Of a DNA stretch of 64,000 nucleotides, positions 1 through 8,345 are shown in pieces (positions within the stretch are counted from its first letter, which is position 1; the number at the start of each line of letters is the position of its first letter). The stretch covers positions 1-64,000 of the forward strand of contig WGNG01000003.1 in NCBI GenBank assembly GCA_016124675.1, given 5' to 3'. The position numbers and the translations under genes were made by a program. The stretch comes from Alphaproteobacteria bacterium. GTDB taxonomy: Bacteria; Pseudomonadota; Alphaproteobacteria; Caulobacterales; Maricaulaceae. The notes under the pieces were generated by a model. It did no database searches and was not told the origin of the DNA. It saw nothing but the letters and a program-made list of their open reading frames with translations.

Positions 1-125
1 AGCTTCGCAAAGCCGCCGCGCGCACCGTCCCCGATCTGCACAACGCCGTCGCCGATGCCCTCGACGCCATCACCCCCGCCGAATGCGCCAACTACTTCAC
101 AGCCTGCGGATATGAGCCGGAATAA
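1..125 (+). CDS. IS630-family transposase, C-terminal end, cut by window edge
   Basis: A frame read from base 3 is open from the window edge to a TAA at 123-125 and gives 40 residues ending PAECANYFTACGYEPE. This ending (a short helix followed by PxECANYFxxxGY) is characteristic of the last residues of IS630/Tc1-mariner-type DDE transposases in proteobacteria. The catalytic DDE region would lie to the left, outside the window, so I cannot say whether the element is intact. It borders a small accessory module (250-1003), which fits a mobile or recently rearranged segment. Assignment rests on the C-terminal pattern only. Confidence 0.7.
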   Translation, partial: LRKAAARTVPDLHNAVADALDAITPAECANYFTACGYEPE

Positions 126-141
126 AACGAAAATGCTCTAG
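126..141. mobile_element. possible right terminal repeat of the IS630-type element
   Basis: Directly after the transposase stop lies AACGAAAATGCTCTAG. IS630 elements usually end a few bases after the transposase stop and are flanked by a duplicated TA dinucleotide, and the TA at 139-140 would suit this. The left end is outside the window, so the inverted repeat cannot be confirmed. From 142 to 249 I see no gene or further structure. Confidence 0.3.
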
Positions 142-249
142 CGGCAGAGGGGGGAGGGATGAAATGGGGCGGTCAGGGAGATCGGGGTGTGATGGAGGTA
201 TTCGGGAGCAGCAGCCCCGGACGGCGCGGCCAAGCGCGGCTCGCCATCT

Positions 250-714
250 TCACCTATGTTTGAAAAGCACAAAAGCTGCAAAAGCGCGCCGGTCCTGGAT
301 GGGCGCTTTTTCAAAGTCGGCAATGGTTTGGCGCGCCTGTGCCAGGTCGAGCAACACTTCCGATTTGTATGTCCTGTAAGTGGGATCGTAATCGGCGGAG
401 TGTCGCTTTTTCTGCATGGTGACGAAGAAATTTGCAAAGTCCTGAATATCTCTCGGGAAGGCGGAAATCGCATTGTTCATGCAGTTATTTTTGCAAATGC
501 CGTGATCCAGAGCGCGATAGGTTTGTTTCCATGCGCCATCGCTTCTCGCTGCTGTTGTGGCTCCCATCAGCAGGTCCGCATTGTTCCGCGCCAGGGTATG
601 AAAGACCGCATAGTAAATCGTGCTGACGGCGCGCAGCAAATTGGCCTGGCGAGGCTTTCTGTTGCCGGACCGGATCAGATCATCCGCTGTGGCGAGTAGA
701 TCAAGCGGTTTCAC
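250..714 (-). CDS. HEPN-domain-like protein, second gene of a two-gene module
   Basis: 154 residues, starting with GTG at 714. The all-helical composition, the segment LLRAVSTIYYAVFHTLAR (about 26-43) and the late KKRHSADYDP (about 101-110) look like the HEPN superfamily, small helical proteins that often act as RNases or RNase-like toxins together with a nucleotidyltransferase-type partner. I do not see a clear R-x4-6-H catalytic motif: only RH and RxxxH occur, so RNase activity is not established. The gene overlaps the upstream gene by 14 bases, which implies translational coupling. It sits beside an IS630 remnant and is less GC-rich than the genes after 1.2 kb, suggesting acquisition. An antitoxin-like or signalling role is possible. 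Confidence 0.6.
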   Translation of the reverse strand: MKPLDLLATADDLIRSGNRKPRQANLLRAVSTIYYAVFHTLARNNADLLMGATTAARSDGAWKQTYRALDHGICKNNCMNNAISAFPRDIQDFANFFVTMQKKRHSADYDPTYRTYKSEVLLDLAQARQTIADFEKAPIQDRRAFAAFVLFKHR

Positions 715-1003
715 GTATCAGCTTGCCCGCATCGCCTTTGGACACGAATGAAAACACCGGGAAGGCGTACTCACCGATCTCCATGAGGCGGGGGCGGACA
801 TGGCGAACTGTTCCGGAGAGCTGATGCGGGTCGATGTCGCGGGCCCGGCCGTCGAAAATCACGGTAATGCGCAGAATCTCGTCGCCATCGTGATCGGTGT
901 CGCGTTCAAATCTGAAATCAACAACATTCGCACGTAGAAAGTCGCGGTTCAGCGCTTCGCTGACCACCTGCCGGATGCGCTCTATATTGCCATCTGCATT
1001 CAT
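701..1003 (-). CDS. small unknown protein, first gene of the HEPN module
   Basis: 100 residues, ATG at 1003. I do not recognise a named family. The predicted layout is an N-terminal helix, a beta-rich stretch rich in Asp (RFERDTDHDGDEILRITVIF, about 31-50), a helix around 60-75 and a final strand FPVFSFVSKGD. A strand-helix-strand plan of this size beside a HEPN gene recalls reduced MNT nucleotidyltransferase partners, but the GSxxxG signature and its aspartate pair are absent, so that link is only a guess. It is the promoter-proximal gene and its stop lies inside the start of the HEPN gene. An operator-like palindrome lies just upstream (1029-1046). Confidence 0.55.
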   Translation of the reverse strand: MNADGNIERIRQVVSEALNRDFLRANVVDFRFERDTDHDGDEILRITVIFDGRARDIDPHQLSGTVRHVRPRLMEIGEYAFPVFSFVSKGDAGKLIRETA

Positions 1004-1028
1004 GTTGGATCACTTGCGCGCAAAGCTG

Positions 1029-1046
1029 TACACGCCGTCAAGTGTA
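1029..1046 (-). promoter_or_regulatory. operator-like palindrome over a -35 box for the HEPN module
   Basis: TACAC at 1029-1033 and GTGTA at 1042-1046 form an inverted repeat with an 8-base spacer. On the minus strand the spacer contains TTGACG (1041-1036), a good match to a -35 hexamer, 33 bases upstream of the start at 1003. A palindrome over the promoter is the usual arrangement for an autoregulated toxin-antitoxin-like operon. No convincing -10 hexamer at ideal spacing is visible. Confidence 0.4.
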
Positions 1047-1207
1047 TGGATTTGGAGCGGTGATGACAAGCGGTTCTGATCGTCCAGTCTCGTTGCGGCG
1101 GGCAGCCTCAGGGCCTTTCGAGGATGAAACCACCCGCGCGCGCTGGTCGACAGGCGCGCGCCTGCGCCCTATCACGGCGGCGTTGAAACGCCGTCGGAGC
1201 ATGCCTC

Positions 1208-2500
1208 ATGAACATCCTCATCATCGGGTCGGGCGGGCGCGAGCATGCGCTGGCCTGGAAGATCGCCCAGAGCCCCCTCGTGGAAGTGGTCTGGTCAGCG
1301 CCCGGCAGCCCGGCCATGGACCGGATCGGGCCGTGCTTTGATGTGGCCGCCGATGATGTGCAGGGTCTGCACGATCTGGCGCTGCAGCTGGAGCCCGACC
1401 TCATCGTGATCGGTCCCGAGGCGCCGCTTGCGGCGGGCCTTGCCGACGGCCTGCGCGCGCGCGGATTTGATGTGTTCGGACCCGGCGCCGAGGGCGCGAA
1501 GCTGGAAGCGTCCAAGGGTTTCGCCAAGGATTTCATGGCCCGTCTCGGCGTGCCGACCGCGATGTACCGCAAAGTGACCGATCCTGTCTCCGCACGCGCG
1601 TTTTTTGACTCCCTCAGCCCGCCTTATGTCATCAAGGCGGACGGTCTGGCGGCGGGCAAGGGCGTGGTGATCGCCCCCGATATCGACACCGCTATCCACG
1701 AAGCGCAGGCGATGTTGTCCGGCAGATTCGGCGGCGCCGGCGCCGGGCTTGTCCTCGAGGAGTTCATGTCTGGCGAGGAGGCGAGCGTCTTCGTCCTCAC
1801 CGATGGCGTGAACCGCCTGACCCTGCCCGCCTGCCAGGATCACAAGCGCCTTCTGGACGGCGATCGGGGCCCGAACACGGGCGGCATGGGCGCCTACGCC
1901 CCCGCCCCGGTGATGACGCCGGAGCTCCTCAAACAGGTGGACGAGACCATCGCCGCGCCGATCATTGATGCGATGGCTGAGGCCGGTTTCCCCTATCAGG
2001 GCGTGCTTTACATTGGCCTGATGATTACGCCGGACGGCCCGAAAGTCGTTGAATTCAATGTGCGTCTTGGCGATCCCGAATGTCAGGTGCTGATGATGGG
2101 CCTGGCCGATGACATCGTCCCGGCCCTTCTGGCCTGCGCCACGGGCGGCATGCCCGCGCGCGATTTCGCCCGGCTCCTGCCGCAGCTCCACGCATCGCGC
2201 CCGGCAGCCTGCGTGGTGATGGCCGCCCAGGGCTATCCCGGTGCGTACGAAAAAGGCTCGGTGATCAAGGGGCTTAAGGCGGCCGGCGCGGTGGAGGGCG
2301 TGACGGTTTTCCACGCCGGAACCGGGGTCAATGAGGAGGGCGACTGGATCGCCGCGGGCGGGCGCGTCCTCACCGTCACCGCTGCGGGCGATACGCTGGA
2401 ACAGGCGGTGGCGCGCGCTTACGAGGCGGTCGATCTCATTGACTGGCCGCAAGGCGTTTGCCGCCGCGACATCGCCTGGCGCGCGCTGGGAAAGTCCTGA
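1208..2500 (+). CDS. purD: phosphoribosylamine--glycine ligase
   Basis: 430 residues, full length for PurD (GARS), the cytoplasmic ATP-grasp enzyme that joins glycine to phosphoribosylamine in the second step of de novo purine synthesis. The N-terminus has the family signature GSGGREHAL (7-15). The ATP-grasp region follows from about residue 105, with KADGLAAGKG, and the conserved GPNTGGMGAY lies at about 220-229. The start is the ATG just before the signature. The gene stands alone and converges on the 2514-3062 gene with a 13-base gap. The 204 bases upstream (1004-1207) carry no gene apart from the operator-like site of the divergent module. Confidence 0.97.
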   Translation: MNILIIGSGGREHALAWKIAQSPLVEVVWSAPGSPAMDRIGPCFDVAADDVQGLHDLALQLEPDLIVIGPEAPLAAGLADGLRARGFDVFGPGAEGAKLEASKGFAKDFMARLGVPTAMYRKVTDPVSARAFFDSLSPPYVIKADGLAAGKGVVIAPDIDTAIHEAQAMLSGRFGGAGAGLVLEEFMSGEEASVFVLTDGVNRLTLPACQDHKRLLDGDRGPNTGGMGAYAPAPVMTPELLKQVDETIAAPIIDAMAEAGFPYQGVLYIGLMITPDGPKVVEFNVRLGDPECQVLMMGLADDIVPALLACATGGMPARDFARLLPQLHASRPAACVVMAAQGYPGAYEKGSVIKGLKAAGAVEGVTVFHAGTGVNEEGDWIAAGGRVLTVTAAGDTLEQAVARAYEAVDLIDWPQGVCRRDIAWRALGKS

Positions 2501-2513
2501 CAAATCAGAGCGA

Positions 2514-3062
2514 TCACGCCAGGTCGTAGGCGGCTTTCATCCAGGCTTTCAGCTCGGCGTCGAGATCGGCGGCGGTTTCGACATGGACCTTGTGGGTGCA
2601 CATGGAGCCCGGCTTTTCGGCCACCAGACGGTCGGTCGGCGCCGCGCCTTTCAGGTTCAGGCCAAGATGAAGGCGCGTTTTCGAGGCGGGCGTGACCACC
2701 GCGAAATTCTTTGACCGCCGGAAGGCGGTGCTGGTCTTCTTGATTGAAATCTCAACGTCTTCGCCAAGCGTCCTGGCAAAGGCCTCCAGCGCGTCATAGG
2801 CGGGCCGCAGCGCCTCCTTGCCGGCATACTGGCCCGCCAGCATGTCGTCCTGCGGCTCGTCCAGCGTGCCCTTGGCGGTGTGGCAGATCAGGTTCGCATA
2901 GCCATGGCCGAGGCCATGGGTTCCCTTGAGCAGCGCCATCTGCTCGCCATGCTTTTCAAGCCCGCTGGCCCTGACGATCGCCGCCCACTCATCGACCGTC
3001 TTGCCGGTGCTTTTCAGCAAGTTCGCCTTCATCGAGTCCAGCGGATCAGGCTTCGCGGTCAT
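2514..3062 (-). CDS. DUF4287 and DUF5655 domain protein
   Basis: 182 residues. The N-terminal part (about 10-60: LLKSTGKTVDEW, GLEKHGE, GLGHGYANLI) matches DUF4287, and the rest (about 70-180, with KTSTAFRRSKNFAVV and LHLGLNLKG) matches DUF5655. Both are families of unknown function that commonly occur fused. There is no signal peptide or membrane segment, so it should be cytosolic. It lies 10 bases downstream of the ClpP-like gene on the same strand and is probably co-transcribed with it; whether the two act together is unknown. Confidence 0.8.
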   Translation of the reverse strand: MTAKPDPLDSMKANLLKSTGKTVDEWAAIVRASGLEKHGEQMALLKGTHGLGHGYANLICHTAKGTLDEPQDDMLAGQYAGKEALRPAYDALEAFARTLGEDVEISIKKTSTAFRRSKNFAVVTPASKTRLHLGLNLKGAAPTDRLVAEKPGSMCTHKVHVETAADLDAELKAWMKAAYDLA

Positions 3063-3072
3063 GTCCCGGTCG

Positions 3073-3708
3073 CTACCTCTTGATCTCGTCCTGGCGCGAG
3101 ACGATTTTGCTGCATAGCCCGTACTCCACCGCGCCCTTGGCGGTCAGCCAGAAATCGCGGTCGGTATCTTCCTGGATGCGCGACAAAGGCTGGCCCGTGG
3201 CGTCGGCGAAAATCTGGTTGAGACGATCGCGCATCATGCGCATCTCGCGCACCTGGATCTCGATATCGCTGGCCGGTCCGCCGGCGCCGCCCGAGGGTTG
3301 GTGCAGCAGGAAGCGCGTATTGGGCAGGCAGTAGCGGTCTTCCTTGTCTGCGCCCACGAAGATCAGCGCGCCCGCGCTCGCCACCCAGCCGGTGCCCAGC
3401 ACGATCACGCGCGGTTTCACGAACTTCATGGTGTCGTGGATCATGTCGCCCGATTCCACATGGCCGCCGGGCGAGGAGATCACCATCAGGATGGGATCAT
3501 CGCTCTTGGCCGCCAGGGCGAACAGCTGGGCGCACACGGCGCGCGCCACCTTGTCGTTGATGCCGCCGGTGATCAGGATGGTGCGGCTTTCAAACAGCGC
3601 CTTGCCGACATAATCGCCGGTCTGGGGCGCGGCCTTTTCCTCGCGCTCGTCCTCATCTTCGTCATCATTGCGCAGCAGGCGGTCATCGAACGCGTAGGCC
3701 ATGGCCAA
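3073..3708 (-). CDS. ClpP-like ATP-dependent protease proteolytic subunit
   Basis: 211 residues of the ClpP/crotonase-fold serine peptidase family S14. The catalytic triad is visible as Ser111 (in WVASAGAL), His136 (in FLLHQPSG) and Asp185 (in DTDRDFW), with the same 25- and 49-residue spacings as E. coli ClpP. An unusual acidic leader (NDDEDEDEREEK, about 14-25) precedes the core where classical ClpP has a short propeptide. No clpX or Clp ATPase gene is adjacent, which suggests a second ClpP paralogue rather than the housekeeping copy. The DUF4287 protein follows 10 bases later. Confidence 0.85.
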   Translation of the reverse strand: MAMAYAFDDRLLRNDDEDEDEREEKAAPQTGDYVGKALFESRTILITGGINDKVARAVCAQLFALAAKSDDPILMVISSPGGHVESGDMIHDTMKFVKPRVIVLGTGWVASAGALIFVGADKEDRYCLPNTRFLLHQPSGGAGGPASDIEIQVREMRMMRDRLNQIFADATGQPLSRIQEDTDRDFWLTAKGAVEYGLCSKIVSRQDEIKR

Positions 3709-3797
3709 TCCTCGTCATCTTCAGGAGGTCTCACCCGCAACCGGGCGACAGGACTATGGGGCAAAGCCTAGGCTGCACCTCAGGGCCGGGCAAGGCG

Positions 3798-4532
3798 TCA
3801 GCCCAGCGCCGCCAGCTGGCCGCGCAGGGTGTCCAGAAAGGCCTCGTCGCGGCCGCGCGCCACCAGCACCACGCCGCGGCGCAGCGTTCCGCCATTATCC
3901 TCGAACCAGGGATAGGAGCCGAAGGAGACCTCCGCGTGCGCCTGCGCCAGCGCGCCCAGGCTTTCCGCGATATCCCCCTCGCGCACATCCTCAAGCCGCA
4001 CCGACACCGTATGCGTCACCGGCCCGCCCTCGATGCGGTGGGCCACATCCTCCAGCATGCCCCGGGTGATCTTGGGGACGCCCGCCATCACGAACACATT
4101 CTCGATCTGGAAGCCCGGCGCACCGGTTACCGGATTGGCGATCAGGCTTGCGCCGTCAGGGATTCGCGCCATGCGCAGGCGCGCCTCGGTGATCTGCGTC
4201 CCCGAACGCGCGTACCAGTCTTCCAGGATCGCACGCGCATCCTCGCGCACATCTATGGTGCGCCCGAACGCGGCGGCCATGGCGTCGGCGGTGATGTCGT
4301 CATGGGTGGGACCGATCCCGCCTGTGGTGAAGACATAATCATGCGCCGCCGACAGGGCGCGCACGGCGTCCACGATCGCCTCCTGCTCGTCCGGCACGGT
4401 GCGCGCTTCCTTGACCGGCACGCCAAGTGGCTGCAGGAATTCAGCAATTTGCTTTAGATTGGCGTCCTGGGTGCGCCCTGACAGGATTTCGTCCCCGATC
4501 AGAAGCACGCCGGCGCTGATATTACCCTTCAT
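3798..4532 (-). CDS. CinA N-terminal (MoaB/MogA-like) molybdopterin-binding domain protein
   Basis: 244 residues. It starts with the CinA/MocF signature (LLIGDEILSGRTQDAN at about 10-25) and contains FTTGGIGPTHDD (about 68-79), the pterin-binding loop of the MoaB/MogA fold. Full CinA has about 400 residues with a C-terminal nicotinamide-nucleotide amidase domain. That domain is absent here, so this is the stand-alone form common in alphaproteobacteria, related to ADP-ribose pyrophosphatase or pterin-binding activities. It is divergent from sfsA across a 71-base gap that should hold both promoters. Confidence 0.85.
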   Translation of the reverse strand: MKGNISAGVLLIGDEILSGRTQDANLKQIAEFLQPLGVPVKEARTVPDEQEAIVDAVRALSAAHDYVFTTGGIGPTHDDITADAMAAAFGRTIDVREDARAILEDWYARSGTQITEARLRMARIPDGASLIANPVTGAPGFQIENVFVMAGVPKITRGMLEDVAHRIEGGPVTHTVSVRLEDVREGDIAESLGALAQAHAEVSFGSYPWFEDNGGTLRRGVVLVARGRDEAFLDTLRGQLAALG

Positions 4533-4603
4533 GACACCATCCTCACTTGCCGGGGTCGGACGGGAGATTATGGTCGCGATATCCCGCTGCGCCAGAGCTG
4601 CTC

Positions 4604-5302
4604 ATGCAATTGCCGCCCCTGACAGAAGCCCGCCTCCTGCGGCGTTATAAGCGCTTCCTGGCGGATGTGGAGATTCCAGGCGTTGGACGCACCGTGGCTC
4701 ATTGTCCCAATCCCGGCGCCATGACCGGCGTGGCGCCGCGCGGTGGCCGGTGCTGGCTGTCGCACCATGACGGGCCGTCACGCAAGCTCGCCTGGACGCT
4801 GGAGATTGTCGAGGCGGACGACACGCTCGTGGGCATCAACACCAATCTGCCCAACGCCCTGGCGGAGGAGGCCATCCGCAACGGCGTGATCGCCGAGCTG
4901 TCCGGCTATGACACGATCCGGCGCGAGGCGCCGGCCGGCGAGATGTCGCGGCTCGACTTCATGCTCACCGGAGCGGCCTGGCCGCGCACCTGGGTCGAGG
5001 TGAAGAACGTCCATCTGATGCGCCAGCCGGGCCTGGCCGAGTTTCCCGACAGCGTCACCACGCGCGGCGCCAAACACCTGACCGAGCTGGCGTCCCTGGC
5101 GCGCAAGGGCGAGCGGGCGGTGCAGCTCTTCATCATCCAGCGCGGCGATTGCGACCGGCTTGCGCTGGCGGCCGATATCGACCCGGCCTACGCCAAGGCG
5201 CTGAGCGCAGCTCACAATGAGGGTGTGGAGGTGCTCGCCTATGCCTGCGGCATCAGCCTTGACGCCATCATCGTGACGCGCGCCGTCGAGGTGATGCTGT
5301 GA
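4604..5302 (+). CDS. sfsA: SfsA, sugar fermentation stimulation protein homologue
   Basis: 232 residues from the ATG at 4604, which gives the family N-terminus MQLPPLTEARLLRRYKRF; an in-frame ATG at 4547 would add an unconserved leader. Conserved segments include HCPNPGAMTG, INTNLPNALAEEAI, EMSRLDFML, VEVKNVHL and FPDSVTTRGAKHL. The D...EVK pattern is that of a PD-(D/E)xK nuclease-like fold, although E. coli SfsA was first described as a DNA-binding regulator of maltose genes. Its stop overlaps the GTG start of the thioesterase gene by 4 bases, so the two are coupled. Confidence 0.93.
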   Translation: MQLPPLTEARLLRRYKRFLADVEIPGVGRTVAHCPNPGAMTGVAPRGGRCWLSHHDGPSRKLAWTLEIVEADDTLVGINTNLPNALAEEAIRNGVIAELSGYDTIRREAPAGEMSRLDFMLTGAAWPRTWVEVKNVHLMRQPGLAEFPDSVTTRGAKHLTELASLARKGERAVQLFIIQRGDCDRLALAADIDPAYAKALSAAHNEGVEVLAYACGISLDAIIVTRAVEVML

Positions 5303-5775
5303 GCGTGTGGGACCTGCCATCACCCTTCATCCACCGCGTCACGGCGCAAGCGGGTGACATCGACGTGTTCGGCCATGCCAACAACTCGGCCTATCTGCGC
5401 TGGGCCGACGAGACCGCCTGGGCGCACTGGGAGGCGGACGGGCTGACGCGCCGCGACTGTCTGGACGCAGATCGCGGCATGGCGATTGTGCGCACCGAGG
5501 CTGATTATCTCGGCCATATCCGGGACGGCGAGGCGCTGGATTGCGCAGTCTGGATCGCGCGCTCGGACGGGCGATTGCGCGCCGAGCGCTGGTATCAGTT
5601 CCGCCGCGCAGGCTCAGGCGAAACCGTGTTCCGGGCGGTGACGAAACTCGTCTGCTTCCAGCTGTCCACCGGACGGCCGGCGCGCATGACCGGGCCCTTC
5701 GCCGCGCATTATGCGCCCCCGGGTCCCGAACTGGCGGGTGCGGCGGACGCTTTCATGACGCATTTGACACGTTGA
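5299..5775 (+). CDS. acyl-CoA thioesterase, 4HBT hotdog-fold family
   Basis: 158 residues from GTG 5299. The sequence DIDVFGHANNSAYLRWADE (about 20-38) is the YbgC/FadM-type hotdog signature D-x-D-x-x-G-H-x-N-N, in which the first Asp is the catalytic residue in 4-hydroxybenzoyl-CoA thioesterase-like enzymes. The likely reaction is hydrolysis of a cytosolic acyl-CoA; the natural chain length cannot be read from sequence. Coupled to sfsA through a GTGA overlap. Confidence 0.88.
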   Translation: MSVWDLPSPFIHRVTAQAGDIDVFGHANNSAYLRWADETAWAHWEADGLTRRDCLDADRGMAIVRTEADYLGHIRDGEALDCAVWIARSDGRLRAERWYQFRRAGSGETVFRAVTKLVCFQLSTGRPARMTGPFAAHYAPPGPELAGAADAFMTHLTR

Positions 5776-5828
5776 AGGCCGAGCGCGCCCGCCTATAGTG
5801 CCGCGCAAATCAGCGCTCCGGGGGAGAG

Positions 5829-7424
5829 ATGTCCGTGCGTAACACATTGATCTGTGCAGCAGTTTTGGCAGTTTCAGCCTGCTCTGCCAACAGCCAGCAG
5901 CCCGCGCTGCCGAGCCTGGAGGTCGCGCCCGGCGCAATTGAAGCGCATATCCGCTTTCTCGCAGATGACATGATGGAAGGCCGCGAGGCCGGTTCACGCG
6001 GCTATCAGCTGGCGGCCAATTATGTCGAGGCGCAGTATCGCCTGATCGGGCTGGAGCCGGGCGGGCTTGAGGGCTATCGCGCCGCCGTTCCGCTTCAAAC
6101 GCTGACGCCACTGCCCGAGCATGCCGGGCTGAGCATTGACGGCGCCGCGATGGTTCCGGGCGATGATTTCGTCGTCTCGGCCCACCCGGTCCACGACCGC
6201 AGCTCGGTGGAAGGCGCGGCGGTGTTCGCCGGATACGGGCTCGTTGCGCCGGGCCTGGGCCTGAATGATTATGACGGTCTCGATCTGCAAGGCCGCGTTG
6301 CGGTGGTGCTGGCCGGGACGCCGGCTGGACTGCCATCCGATGTCGCCGCGCACCTCAACAGCGTCCTGACGAAAACGGAATTCGCCGCCCGTGCGGGCGC
6401 GGCGGGCGTCATCATCATCCCGGCCGAGGGCCTGACCCGCTGGTCTTTCCGCCGCATGGCCCCGATGGCGGGCCGCCCCTCCATGACCACGGCGGCGGCC
6501 GCTGCGCCGGACCAGATACGCGTCATCGCGTATATTTCCGACGAGACCGCCACACGCCTGTTCGCCAACGCCCCGCAGGATTTCGCGTCGGTGGTGGAGG
6601 CTGCGCGCAATGGCGAAAGGCTTTCGGGCTTCGATCTGGGCGCCGACATCGTGCTGTCGCAAGGCACCGCGCGCGTAACGATCCATGATGACAATGTGGT
6701 CGGCGTCCTGCCCGGTTCTGATCCCGCTCTGGCCGGGGAGGCGGTGATCGTCACCGCCCACCTCGACCATACCGGCGTGTGCCGCCCCATGGAGGATGAT
6801 TCCATCTGCAATGGCGCGCTGGACAATGCGTCAGGCATTTCGGTCATGCTGGAGACGGCGCGCGCGCTCGCCGCCGGTCCGCGCCCGGCGCGCCCTGTGG
6901 TGTTCATCGCACTGGCGGCTGAGGAAAAAGGGCTTCTGGGCGCGGCGCATATCGCCTCCAACCCCACCCCTGCGATGGGGCGTATGGCGGCGAACGTCAA
7001 TCTCGACATGCCGGTGATCCTCTATGAATTCAACGATGTGATCGCGTTCGGCGCCGAGCACTCCACGCTGGGCCCGGTGGCAGACGCGGCGGCGGCCGGC
7101 CGGGGCGTGCGCCTCTCGCCCGATCCGATCCCCGAACAGTCCCTGTTCGTTCGATCGGACCATTATTACTTCGTGCGCGCGGGCGTGCCCTCGCTCTTCC
7201 TGATGACCGGCTTTTCCAGCCCGGACGAAGCCAATGATGAGGGGCGGGGATTTCTTGGTTTTCTGGGCGGGAATTATCACCAGCCCGGCGATGACCTCAC
7301 CCAGCCCTTGCGCTTCGATCAGGGCGCGAAATTCGCCAATATCAACCTCGCCATCATCGAGGCCATCGCCAACGCGCGCGACGCTCCACGCTGGAACAGC
7401 GACAGCTTCTTTGCAGGTGAGTGA
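5829..7424 (+). CDS. M28-family zinc peptidase, lipoprotein, with PA domain
   Basis: 531 residues. A short lipoprotein signal ends at the lipobox AVSAC with Cys18. Residues of about 130-260 resemble a protease-associated (PA) insert (AVFAGYGLVAPGLG, RAGAAGVIII). The peptidase core has the M28 zinc ligand order His311 (AHLDH), Asp332 (GALDNASG), the glutamate pair at about 365-366 (AAEEKGLLG), an Asp in NLDM and a late His in SDHYYF. These are co-catalytic two-zinc aminopeptidases acting outside the cytoplasm, so a role in periplasmic peptide breakdown is likely. An RBS-like GGGGGAGAG precedes the ATG. Confidence 0.92.
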   Translation: MSVRNTLICAAVLAVSACSANSQQPALPSLEVAPGAIEAHIRFLADDMMEGREAGSRGYQLAANYVEAQYRLIGLEPGGLEGYRAAVPLQTLTPLPEHAGLSIDGAAMVPGDDFVVSAHPVHDRSSVEGAAVFAGYGLVAPGLGLNDYDGLDLQGRVAVVLAGTPAGLPSDVAAHLNSVLTKTEFAARAGAAGVIIIPAEGLTRWSFRRMAPMAGRPSMTTAAAAAPDQIRVIAYISDETATRLFANAPQDFASVVEAARNGERLSGFDLGADIVLSQGTARVTIHDDNVVGVLPGSDPALAGEAVIVTAHLDHTGVCRPMEDDSICNGALDNASGISVMLETARALAAGPRPARPVVFIALAAEEKGLLGAAHIASNPTPAMGRMAANVNLDMPVILYEFNDVIAFGAEHSTLGPVADAAAAGRGVRLSPDPIPEQSLFVRSDHYYFVRAGVPSLFLMTGFSSPDEANDEGRGFLGFLGGNYHQPGDDLTQPLRFDQGAKFANINLAIIEAIANARDAPRWNSDSFFAGE

Positions 7425-7492
7425 GGCCTCCCCCGGTTTCCCTCCCGTGCGCATTTGAGTATACAAGGCGCGGCGCTCATCGGAGTTGACGC

Positions 7493-8335
7493 GTGAAGGA
7501 CGGCGGACTGGATATCGATCTGGACCTTGAAACTGACATCGCGCCGCGGCGTGATGGCCAGATCAAGCGGCATGCCCCGGCTGATTTCGAAGGCATGCGC
7601 AAGGCAGGCCGGCTGGCGGCGTCGGCGCTCGACATGCTGGTCGATCATGTGCGCCCCGGCGTGACCAGCCAGGCGCTGGACGATCTGGTGCGCGAGTATT
7701 TCATCAGCCATGGCGGCAAGCCGGCGACCCTGTTCTACAAGGGCTATACCAAGTCCAGCTGCATCTCGATCAACCACGTGGTCTGCCACGGCATTCCCAA
7801 TGACAAGCCGCTGAAAGACGGGGATATCGTCAATATCGACGTGACCTGCATCCTCGATGGCTGGCATGGCGACACGAGCCGGATGTTCCCGGTGGGCGAT
7901 GTGCGCCGCAAGGCCGAGCGCCTGGTCGAAGTGACTTATGAAGCCATGATGCGCGGCATTTCCGTGATCCGGCCCGGCGCCACCTTCGGCGATATCGGCT
8001 GGGCGATCCAGGCCTATGCCGAAAGCCAGCGCTGTTCGGTCGTGCGCGACTTCTGCGGTCACGGGATCGGGCGGGTCTTCCACGACGCGCCCAACGTGCT
8101 GCACTTTGGCGAGGCCGGTTACGGCCCGGTGCTGGAAGAGGGCATGTTCTTCACCGTTGAGCCCATGCTCAACGCCGGCAAGCCGGGCGTGAAAGTGCTG
8201 GGCGACGGCTGGACGGCGGTCACCCGCGACAAATCCCTGTCCGCCCAGTTCGAGCATACGGTTGGCGTCACTGCGGACGGGGTGGAGATTTTCACCCGCT
8301 CGCCGAGCGGGCTGGACTGCCCGCCCTGGCGCTGA
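7493..8335 (+). CDS. map: methionine aminopeptidase, type I
   Basis: 280 residues from GTG 7493. It removes the initiator methionine from nascent proteins in the cytosol. Conserved segments include SINHVVCHGIPN, NIDVTCILDGWHGDTSRMF with the two Asp metal ligands, FCGHGIGRVFHDAPNVLH with the His ligand, and FFTVEPML and FEHTVGVT with the Glu ligands. About 30 acidic residues precede the core, slightly longer than E. coli Map, as in other alphaproteobacteria. It converges on the ggt gene with a 10-base gap. Confidence 0.95.
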   Translation: MKDGGLDIDLDLETDIAPRRDGQIKRHAPADFEGMRKAGRLAASALDMLVDHVRPGVTSQALDDLVREYFISHGGKPATLFYKGYTKSSCISINHVVCHGIPNDKPLKDGDIVNIDVTCILDGWHGDTSRMFPVGDVRRKAERLVEVTYEAMMRGISVIRPGATFGDIGWAIQAYAESQRCSVVRDFCGHGIGRVFHDAPNVLHFGEAGYGPVLEEGMFFTVEPMLNAGKPGVKVLGDGWTAVTRDKSLSAQFEHTVGVTADGVEIFTRSPSGLDCPPWR

Positions 8336-8345
8336 CGCCCCCGTC

